Assembly (NCBI GenBank): GCA_004369085.1
Contig: ML210341.1
Span: forward strand, 3,843 to 56,978
DNA from: Coprinopsis marcescibilis
Taxonomy: Eukaryota; Basidiomycota; Agaricomycetes; Agaricales; Psathyrellaceae
Length of the DNA stretch: 53,136 nt
Reading direction: 5' to 3'
Positions 11,794 to 20,867 of this stretch are shown one piece after another. The position numbers and the translations under genes were made by a program. The notes beneath the pieces are model-generated. The model saw nothing but the letters and a program-made list of their open reading frames with translations, did no database searches and was not told where the DNA came from. Position 1 is the stretch's first letter; each line of letters opens with the position of its first letter.

Positions 11794-12039
11794 CCTTCTG
11801 CCATTTGCAGCTGAATGGGTACTGCAAGAGATGGGAACGATGAGAAGAAGAGAAAGCTGTGGGGGCGACATAAGAACGGCGAATGCTATACCCGTGGAAC
11901 ATTTGATAGAGCCTCATGTGACTCAACCACGATTGGGGCCGTGACTGACGATAATAAAGCATATAATATGTCGTTTGCCGAGATCGGAGAACCTACCTCT
12001 GGGGGTTTTTTTTTGAGCATTTATGTTCGTTTTGTCCAT
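11794..12039. other. NLR-B 5' flank
   Basis: No gene is seen. A run of nine T (about 12006) and CCAACCACGATT-type sequence are present, but no promoter element is certain. Confidence 0.35.
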
Positions 12040-12900
12040 ACATGTGCTCTGTATTGTGAGAAAGCATTGCAGTCAGTAACCCCAAACGCGCATGGAACAC
12101 ATGTAAAGTACAACACCCAGTATCTGTGAATTAGGCGTAGTTGGCGAGGCAATATGCTGTCGTCAGAGATACTCCGTGTTTGTAGGGACCGACGCGCAGT
12201 TCGGGGTATAAGCTGTTCAAGTTGGTCACGATTTGGAAACGTGAGCTGCCTACGTAGACTAGATATACGTGGGAGGCAGTGAGTGGGCCATTGGACATTG
12301 AGGGACGGTGGAAGCTAGCATAAATGCCAGACACTACCTTGCATGGTGTCGTTGGAAACACCTCAATCGGGGGGCAGTTTAGACGCCGTTAGCGGTAATA
12401 TCAGTGCCGTTGTGTCTAGGGCTGAGTTGGTTCAGAATATGAGTCTCCCGGCGAAATCAAAGGCTCGCTCCCTCGTCCAAAGCTCCTTTACTCTCAGTCT
12501 TATAACTGAAATTTCCGCGAGGATGTTAGAGGGCTGCACATAGGAGTTAACACATATGTTTGGAACAGGACTAACTCTCTGCAGTAGAGACAGATGAATT
12601 ATTCGATCTGCCCACGGGCTGTGGCTACCACTACCTACATCATATTAGACCCGGACTGAACGCGTTGAGATACCCTTTCGATTGCCTGGTCTCCATCCCT
12701 AACTCATCCGTCCAGAAATCTGACTCAAGAGCGTAAAGAAGCGTGCTTCTCGCGTCAACATGCGGTACATCCTTGTTTTTGGAGCATAAAACAGTTCGAA
12801 AAGCGTGCATGGGCTCTTTGTGAGAGGTGATTTGGGACAGACTTTAGCGGGAGCCACTGACGGGCACGCACATTCTTGATTTGGTGTTGTTTTTCTCAGG
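12040..12900. repeat. NLR upstream block 5' of NLR-B
   Basis: Collinear with 133-760. About 12056-12205 matches 149-320 at high identity, including GCAGTCAGTAACCCCAAACG and GGCGAGGC(A/G)ATATG(C/T)TGTCG. About 12650-12900 matches 480-740 and ends at CATTCTTGATTTGGTGTTG. No coding frame is conserved between copies, so this is noncoding duplicated sequence. Confidence 0.7.
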
Positions 12901-12965
12901 ATATTTCATATCACTGCGTCTGCGTTTCTTCAATATGATCCCGTGACTGTGTTCGTAGGAGTTAG
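12901..12965 (+). pseudogene. INO1: INO1 relic, third array unit (minimal)
   Basis: GGATATTTCATATCACTGCG corresponds to GGATATTCATATCACCGCCT at 963, which is the start of the readable part of the larger INO1 relic. The similarity fades after about 60 bases. Position and order within the array support homology, but by itself this is a weak match. Confidence 0.4.
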
Positions 12966-13816
12966 CTGTACGGAGTGGTTTTTGAACCCTCCTGGGAGGG
13001 GTTGGGGGTGGCAGGTGCTAATATACAGCAGGTATACAATTGTCGGGAGAACTAAAGACCTCCTTCCCGCGAAAGCTCTACAATACATTTGTGTCTTTCC
13101 TCTATCGCCGCCGTGAGTGGCGTTCTACCTGTTGCATCCTCCAGCAAATAGTCAACCCCCTCTATTTCCAGAAGGGTCAACACGATCTCTGGACCGTCGC
13201 TCCACTGGCTTTTTGCAGCATGGAAGAGTGCTGTCCTCCCTTTGTTGTCCCTCGCGTTGATGTTGGCGTCCAATCCAAATGCAAGGCACCTATTGACTAA
13301 CTCCAATTTTCCAGCTATCACTACATGCATGAGGAGTGTCATCCCTTGCTCATCGACACAATGAACATCGACGCCTTCCACCTCGAGGAGAGTTTCCACC
13401 GCATCGTATGAGTCGGATGCGAGGGCATACGCCAGAGCTGTGCGACCGTGTATATCCCGAGCGTTGACATCGAATTGTGCTAGCTGGAGTACCGACCGGA
13501 TTGTTGTGCCATTGCCGGACTTTGCGGCCAGCATCAAAAATGTCAAGCCTTCAGAGGTTATATACTCGGCAGATATAGAGTCAGCCTTGAGCAGGGTGTT
13601 TAAGACCGTCCTCCAGGGGTTCGAGACCGCATGCGCCAACGCTGTTTTCCCTTCCCTGTCCCTGAAATTGACCTCGATCCCTTTGACCTCAAGCAGCTCA
13701 GCTACAATGTCGCTGTGTCCTTCCCCAGCCGCTATCATCAGAGGTGTTTGACCTTCGGCATCCACACAGTTAAAATCTACCCCTCTGAGCCCTAGAAGCA
13801 CCCTCACAACCTCCCT

Positions 13817-13840
13817 CATCATAGAAAAACCTGGATGTAG
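13817..13840 (+). repeat. Left terminal inverted repeat
   Basis: CATCATAGAAAAACCTGGAT plus GTAG, the inverted counterpart of 15408-15431 with two mismatches. Confidence 0.85.
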
Positions 13841-13933
13841 CCCCTCCAATACCTACCTAGGCCTATGACACATACCAAGCCCTATGGGTACCTGATAGCT
13901 GTATGTCGGGATAACTTGGTTTTGTAGCCCTAC

Positions 13934-14005
13934 CAAGGCATATAGGTGCTCATATCCCTATAAAGACCTATAGGTGTTCATAGCCCTATGAAGGCCTATA
14001 GCTCT
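13934..14005 (+). repeat. Subterminal tandem repeat of the element
   Basis: A unit of about 29 bp is repeated twice and begun a third time. The units read roughly CATATAGGTGCTCATATCCC and CCTATAGGTGTTCATAGCCC, followed by TATRAAG. CATAGCCCTA recurs near the right end (about 15301). Subterminal arrays of this kind are often transposase binding sites in class II elements; that role is inferred. Confidence 0.6.
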
Positions 14006-15407
14006 TGGTAGCTCTAAAAACCGCTCGCTAAATAATTTTGTTTTCGCCCGTTGCTTCTCCCAACCCGTATAGCAATATATAAACCATATTTATTGAACGT
14101 ACGGTAATATACATGAAAACGTACTACTATATGGGCATTCCCATATTACAATACCCCCGCAGCGCTGCCAAATAGGCATCAAAATCCAAGAACCAGGTGC
14201 ATGCGGTGATCAACCACCCTCTTAGCCAAGGAGGCGCCTGCTCCCAAACCTCGCCAGTCACAGCGCACATTGTTCGTAAAGTTGCCATGTCCAAGGTCAA
14301 AACGAGCTCGGGTGATCCACAGCGTGGCGACGAACCTGGTGTCAAGCCTCGTCGATCACAGCGCAGTTCGGCTGGAGAGTCGAAAATGAGGGTGGAGGAC
14401 AAAAGGAATAAAAGAAAATGAAGTGCAAAAGGAGCCCACCCTCACAAGACTACTATCGCGCCAAATTGTTCAGAGCTCGTTCATGTCATGCACCCCCTTG
14501 ATGAACCCAGTTCTTCCATCAGGCGGCGCGTAAACGCGCAACTGTCGGTATTGTCGTCAGAACTGAGGCAGCTTCAAGGTGGCGTTCGTTGGTGTTGACG
14601 TTGTAGTCGATGATGTCGTCCCGCCACGGTGAGAAGGACCTGAGCACAGATGGTGAATAGCGTGGATGTGACTGTACACAGTGCCTACTGAAACCTTACA
14701 CATCATTTTGCGATTGTGGTGGAATACAACCAAGGCATTAAAGAGGCGCAACAGTGCCGCGCCGCGTGGTGGAGATTCAACATCGAGATCCACCGGGACA
14801 AGGACAGCCGACGACCTGGAGACCATAGTGGCCACCAGTAGTCGACAAGCAACAGCATTGAAAGTGGGCAAGGAGTACTGGAAGCGAGGAAGGGAAGGAA
14901 AGCAGTGGGGGGGAAAGGAAAGGTATGAAGTCGCGTACTAATTCGGCGTGCTCGGTTTGATGATGTGGGATTAAAGTTTGAGCGGAGTTTGATAAACTGT
15001 ACAGTTTTCGGAGATCTCCGGTGTATGTAAGCCTGCTAGGAGCTTGACGGTGAAAAAGGATGCACACCCAAGGTTTTCCAGTTTACAAACCGTGTTCCCC
15101 TCAAGTATTTGACGAGGATGAGCCTGCGAGAGCGGAAAAGATTGTACCTCCGCTGCTCCGATCAGGTCTATCAACGCCGATCAAATGTTGCCGCGCCTAA
15201 GCCGGGCGCGGAGGAAACTGGCGCTTGCTGATAGGTCTATGCACCGGTATTAGGCCTTGTTACTGCTATTCTTCGCCTACCAAGTAGCCAGTAGCTGTTT
15301 CATAGCCCTAACAGTTAGCTATTAATTCCGGTTTAGGTATTCTGAAAGCTATCAGCTTCCCGGTAGGCATACCTTCAGCTATCTATACCTGGGTAGTCGG
15401 CCTATGC

Positions 15408-15431
15408 CTACACCCAGGTTTTTCTACGATG
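15408..15431 (-). repeat. Right terminal inverted repeat
   Basis: Reads CATCGTAGAAAAACCTGGGT plus GTAG on the minus strand and matches 22 of 24 bases of the left end. CT directly beyond it (15432-15433) repeats CT at 13815-13816. Confidence 0.85.
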
Positions 15432-16767
15432 CTTGACCCCGACCACACTGCATGAGCAAGTGCTGTCCATCCCTTGGCGTCTTTGGTGTTAATGTCCAAA
15501 TTGCTGTCAAGTTTGATTATTGTCCCCACAAACTCTGCGCCATTCCATCGACAACGCGATGCAAGCATCGTGATTGTTGTCCCACTCTTGTCTGCTGCGC
15601 TGACGTCTATTCCGGGAATTTGCAATAGGGCCTCCGCTGCTTCGGTGATAGAGCCCCTATGGAGGGAGTGTGCAAGGGCTGAAAGCCCTTCATCATCCTT
15701 GGCATTGACGTCGAATGTTCCGCGGTTGAGAACAGTCATGACGACCTGCGACACTCCAGAACGTGCGGCACGCATCAGCGAGTTGAAAGGACTACTCTCG
15801 TCCAAGCTAACCCCACCCTCGAGCATGGTTTCGACAATGTCGATCTGACCTTCGCTCAACGCTGCGTCAAGCGTGTCACGACCGTTGATACCATTGGTCT
15901 GCACCAGCATCCTGACGGCATCGCGGTTACCGTGCTGCGCTGCCAGCATAAGAGCTGTCTTTCCATCCGAGTCCACTCCGTTGACGTCAATCCCTTCCGC
16001 CTCCAGCAATAGTTGAACAATGCCGTGTTGCCTAGTGAGGGACGCTAGGGTCAAAGGGGTGCCCCCATCCCACCCCAGGACTGCTCGATTGACATCGACC
16101 CCTCCTCGGGACAGTATGAGCTTGACAACGCCAGCGTGGCAATTGACCACAGCAACATACAGGGCCGTCCATCCGTGCTCGGATGCCAAATTGACGTCCA
16201 CCCCCTCTACACCTATCAGAAATGCCACAATATCCTCCCTTCCCCTCATGGTGGCTAGGATCAAAGGAGTGCATCCAGCCGAGCCCTTACAATTGTAAGT
16301 TTGAAGCCGCGCCACGTTGGTCCATCCTCCTGACTCCAACCGGTCAAAATATTCGCTAATCCCGTATATGGCGGCAAGGTGAATAGATTGAACCTTTTCC
16401 AGTTGATTGTAATCATGAGCGTAGAGATCCAAAGGTAGGCCAGGGTGGTATCTCGTGCTGTTGTGGTGGAACAATGGATATCGCTTGCAGTCCTCGAGAA
16501 ATGCCAAAGCTGAAGGAGGTATCAACCTGGCCTCTGTCAAGTGAAAAGCCCAATATTCATATGGATAACTAGCCATCGGGGTTCGGTTTTTTTGGAGCGA
16601 TGCAAATCGATTCTATATTTCCTGATTATCATGGGAGCCTCGGGACGACACATCATGGAATCCGTAGTGTCGAAGGAATGCAATGCAGGTGGATGTGATC
16701 AAGGCGTGTGGATCGTCCTGGTAATGTAGCTTGAGATTTTTGACCATATATTCGGCTACACTGTAGT

Positions 16768-16818
16768 CTTCAAAGTAGTCAGCGCCCAGGCCTAAATCGT
16801 AGAGGATATATGACTTAC
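16768..16818 (-). other. 51-nt intron without stop in NLR-C
   Basis: GTAAGT donor, GCGCTGACT branch-like site and GAAG acceptor. Removal gives VRFAHYSVAEYMV, the best match to the family motif among the four genes. Confidence 0.75.
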
Positions 16819-17861
16819 GAGCGAAGCGGACCAAGAAAGGGTCCTCCGGTATGTCCCACAAATTGGTATCCGCCTCGACTTGGACCAGACCGCAGCACAG
16901 CGATAGAATAGAGTCGATACTGGCTGGTTCCAGTTTGTCGTCGAACGTGAACGTGTCTGGGCACACAGACACTGCACGCACCAGCTCTTCGGGGGTCAGT
17001 GGCCTCTGGGCAAATGTAACCCAGATGAGGACCCGTTTTGCAAGGTCTGCTTCGTGTTCCGGGAATGCTTTGATGCGATCCATCGTCTTGTCATACATCC
17101 CGTCCACCCCTCGAGGAAGCCCTTCCAGGGCGTTTCGCACTTGACTTTCATTGGTGCACCCCTTGAGCATATCAAGATGAAGCGTAGCTAGCAAGAACCT
17201 ATACTGAGGTTAGTAGCTTGAATGCGGTGATCAGGCTTCGGAACTCACATCCCGGATGATTTTGAGCTGATCGTTGCGACGACTTCGGCCTTTAATTTCG
17301 CATTCTTCATGAGGTTGCGAAGTACCGACATGCGGTTGATTTTCTGGTCAACGAGCAGGGCAATATCAGAATTTGAAGCGATCATGGTGAGGAACCGAGC
17401 ATTGGGTACAAGGTCCTTGAGGGAGTCCAACGGGCGAGAGGTGATGAAGAAATGCACAGGGAGGGAAGTGAGTATCTCGAGAAGATCAACCTGGATATCC
17501 GACGCGGCTTCATCGAGACCATCCAGGATGTAGAATGTTTGCTTGAACAGGCCAGAGGTCGCAATCTTTCTCAACAGATCAACAACCTCTGCCTCCGACG
17601 GGCGCGTGTTCTCTCGTTTATGGCGCTCGTACATCGGCCGCACGTATGGTAGGACTTGAGGATGGCGCTCGAGAAGTTGGCGGAGGATGGCCAAGAGGAT
17701 GTCGATGACCATCAGTCGCTCCGTGTAGCGGCAGAAGGCGAAGAGGAGGCAGATATCATTGGACTTGGATTCTTCAACGAGCTTCTGTACGTGTTCAATC
17801 ACGATGCAACTGCAAATATCGGTAAGAGGCTGTGTATAGGCAGACGAGAAATTCGACATAC

Positions 17862-17886
17862 GCAAGGACCGTCTTCCCAGCTCCAG
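17862..17886 (-). other. P-loop microexon of NLR-C
   Basis: 25-nt GAGKT exon, conserved in position and length with the other copies. Confidence 0.85.
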
Positions 17887-18445
17887 CTGCGATTTGGGTT
17901 AGTAAGGTCTTGATGTTGTTGGTCAACAGAATACTTACGCATCCCTGTTCCCCAGATTATCCCCCCTAAGAGATTCATCAACCACTTCTTGAACCAATCG
18001 CTATCAATCACTCCGCGTCCTGTCCCTGGTGTCCTCCTCGCCAGGTTCTCGTCAAAGATACTGCGAAAGTTTAGTTCGCCCAAGTATTCCAATATTTTGG
18101 CTAACAGCGCTGTTCATGCCAATCAGCATGGGATGTGTGTAATAAGCAAAGAGGATTTGGGTACCATCATGTACACCCATAGTCGCTGCACTTCCCGGTG
18201 TATAGTGATATATATTGTTCACCACGTCCCCTCCAGCGACCGCAATAGAGTTTCCAATGAGCTGAACCCCTTGAGCTCCATGTAGCACTTGAAGGGCAGG
18301 CACGCTGCGTTCCCCTCCACCGTTGGCAGGCCTTACATGTTTCCCAGGTTTGCGAGCGACCCGACCCTGTAGCATCGACCATTGTATCAGGCTTCCCAAT
18401 TGTAAACATGAAGAGACGAACCGGTTTCGCGAATTTATTCCCCAT

Positions 18446-18969
18446 TCCAAATAGCAGAAAAAGGCCCCTGGGCCGAAAGAGACCAACGGTTGAAGACTGA
18501 ACGGCCTGAAGCTGTGAACTGCGAACGCGGTGCCAGGCCGTGGAACATTGATACAACTCATGTGATCGATTGTTTTACGGCAGAACGAAATTGGCATTGC
18601 GAACGAGTACTTCCAAAGCACGAAAACACAGTTAGAACTATGGTCTAAAGAGAAATTTGGATCACAAACGCGTTTTAGCTACTGAGTATTGAGGACTTGC
18701 GCCGTAGATATCACCAACTGCGTCTATTATGAGCCAATGCTTTGGTTTTCAGCCGCCCGAGAGGTCGCGATCGTGTATTGAACCACGAGTGATGACTGGG
18801 GTGCCAGGTCGTTGCTACTGAATCTGTGTTTCGTTATGTTCGATACAATGCATCGTATGACAGGATCAATGTTGTCTACGAATGGTGGAAGCTTCTGGTA
18901 GTCTAGTAGGCCCCCTACAGCACAAATCCCATGAGTGATGAATGGTATCGGGCAAGATTACAGAAACTC
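18446..18969. other. NLR-C 5' flank
   Basis: No gene is supported here, and no clear promoter element was found. Confidence 0.35.
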
Positions 18970-19640
18970 GCCTTTGTGGAGATCCAGGAGTGTGCACCGG
19001 TCATTTGGGAAGCGGTGGAAGGTTCAAATAGATTCCTGAGCACATACAGCAGAGGCATGCTTTCTGTGTCCATATATGCGTTCTAGGGAGAAATTGAACA
19101 GTAAGTAACCCCAGGCCTGCTCAGCACTGCGCACGGTGGCCTGAAAGAGGAGGCTTCCCCCTCTCCACGTCTCAGTCCATAGACAGGTACCCCGTCTCCG
19201 GAGCTTGCAGTCTGTATGACCCTGTACGCTTGAGGTGACTGCAGTTTTCTTTCCCCTTGGCCTCGGCTGATCCTCAGGCCTCAAGCTTTGCCAGCCATGT
19301 TCACCGTGGTACACAGCCTTGAGATACACGCCGCCTCAAAGCTTGCAGCTTTCATCGTTTCCAATCGATTTAATCCCATATCTGTGTAGAAAAGGAATAG
19401 AATACTGAAATGGAGGAGCTTGTAAGTGACCAAGTTTATGGACCATTCAATTTGTATATTCTTGGCATACCTTTCGAAAGACACCGCCCATCACCATCCC
19501 ATTTGTCCAGAGAATTTTGCCGGAGTGACGGAATAACGCGCTTCTGGCACCAATACGCGGCAGTATCATGATATAGTGGTCACCGGAGCATACGATATCA
19601 TTACAAGGCGTGAAGGGGCAGTGGTAAAAAGCGTACAAGA
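18970..19640. repeat. NLR upstream block 5' of NLR-C
   Basis: Partial copy of the upstream block: TTCTGTGTCCATATATGCGTT and GAACAGTAAGTAACCCC match about 119-170, and TTGGCATACCTTTCGAAAGA with GCGCTTCTGGCACCAATACG matches about 497-580. Unlike the other copies it is not followed by INO1 sequence. This is therefore the right boundary of the duplicated array. Confidence 0.6.
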
Positions 19641-20867
19641 GACTGTCTGGGTAGTAGCGTCCTGAGGGCTAATAGGTTCCGGTGCGAGCCTGAATTCAAG
19701 CTCCGCGCTCGGCAGTCGCCGCAAGATTCTGGCGATTAATTTTTCTCGAACTTTTCTGTCCACTGTCCAGTACCATGTCGGTGGAAAGGCTTCAACACCG
19801 CGATTTTTCAGGTTAAAGTGAGTAAAAGTTCTATCCGTTTCGAATGATGATTTTTCTACCGCCCCAGTCGTAGCCTTACAAAAGACCGTGACGATTAGCA
19901 AAGCAATCCAAACATGCAACTTTGACTCTTTTTTTTCGGCTGCATTTTCAACGATCTTACTGACATGTAATATTTCTAGGCATATGTACGACAGAACATG
20001 TCTGTTTCATCGTCTTGGATGTATTCGCAGTAATTGAAGATTTTCTGATTGTAATTGGTGTCGATTGGTCTAAGGCTGTGTGGACGCGTCGGGACCTGTA
20101 GGGACCTGTTGGGATGTGCGATGATTGGGTTGTAGTTAGCGACGTTTCTGGCCTCTGACCATGTGGAGTTCTTCAGCGTTATTCAGGTGTGGAATTTTAT
20201 TCGGTCTTGTGAGGCGTGCGTGTGTCTTGGCTCGTGGTATGGAGGCTAACAATTCACAATCTAGCCCCCGTAGTAGCAGCTGATAGCAGGCTTGGGAGCG
20301 ACGGCGGTTACTACTGGGCTGTTATTGGCTCCTTCGGGGTCGGTCGTGTGCGTAGGTGGGCACCATTTCTCCTTGACATTCGGCCATTGTGGCATTGGTA
20401 GTAGTCGGTGTCGAGCTGCCTCACCCGACGTTGCTACGTCAGTCTACGCCTCATTTCTCATTCACCCCGCGTTTTCCATCTCCAAACCTGCTCACATCAT
20501 TCGATGATAAGTTACATCTAGTCATTGTCTTCTTTTGCTTCTCTGCTTCGAATTGCATGGATTTGCTCGCTCCAGCTCAGTTGCCATGCGAAGCCGTGAT
20601 GAGAAAAATGATCAGTTGCTGTGGACATAGATGGGATGCTTTTGACCCTGTGATGCATGGGGCACGCGGCGGCCAAGTGCTTCCCCTCCTTTGCTTTCTA
20701 TTTTTTGTCGTTTTTCTCGCGCGGCGTATTGGCAGGTGTTCATCGACGTACCTGAATCGCACCCAGGATATAAGATGGGCAGCCTAGAGACGGTCAGTTT
20801 ACGGCTCCAGAGTGCCCTGAGCTTGACCCAGGACTTCGTGGACCTCACCCAATCATTCTTGTACGCT
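19641..20867. other. Array boundary to ceramidase promoter
   Basis: No gene is supported. Open frames here lack ATG starts or conserved content. The pyrimidine-rich stretch at about 20410-20540 may be the ceramidase 5' region. Confidence 0.4.

Larger units (their letters stand above)
13817..15431. mobile_element. 1.6-kb TIR DNA element inserted in NLR-C
   Basis: Both ends carry a 24-bp terminal inverted repeat starting CATCRTAGAAAAACCTGGRT (22 of 24 positions agree between ends). The insertion is flanked by a 2-bp direct repeat CT. Removing the element and one CT rejoins AACCTCCCTTGA, which is exactly the sequence of the uninterrupted NLR-A at about 4000. Subterminal regions are rich in CCTATAGG/CATAGCCCTA motifs. 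No transposase domain is recognisable; open frames are 104 aa at most and unlike known proteins. It is best called a non-autonomous class II element. I cannot assign the superfamily: a 2-bp CT duplication is unlike the TA of Tc1/mariner. Confidence 0.85.
13052..18445 (-). pseudogene. NLR-C: broken NACHT-ankyrin gene
   Basis: Third NLR of the array with the same seven-exon plan: 18445-18422, 18366-18165, 18109-17939, 17886-17862, 17809-17249, 17198-16819, then 16767 onward. Exon 1 is MGNKFAKP and exon 2 has HGAQGVQLIGNSIAVAGGDV. NACHT motifs GMPGAGKT and DGLDEA are intact, and splicing the 51-nt intron gives RFAHYSVAEYMV. Two lesions follow. TAG at 16613-16615 (codon 506) replaces the Trp seen in NLR-A, -B and -D (EEIWDRFASL, here EI*NRFASL). 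A 1615-bp inverted-repeat element splits the ankyrin array at 13817-15431. Beyond both, the frame stays open to the stop at 13052, so the decay is recent. A transcript could still encode a 505-aa protein lacking ankyrin repeats. Confidence 0.9.

Noticed and set aside
13052..13849. Stand-alone 265-aa ankyrin protein
   Set aside because: It is the 3' part of NLR-C cut off by the TIR element; its first residues are translated from the element's end.
19566..19919. 117-codon minus-strand frame with a signal-peptide-like start
   Set aside because: It begins with TTG rather than ATG, and its second half is the duplicated noncoding block; no conserved content.
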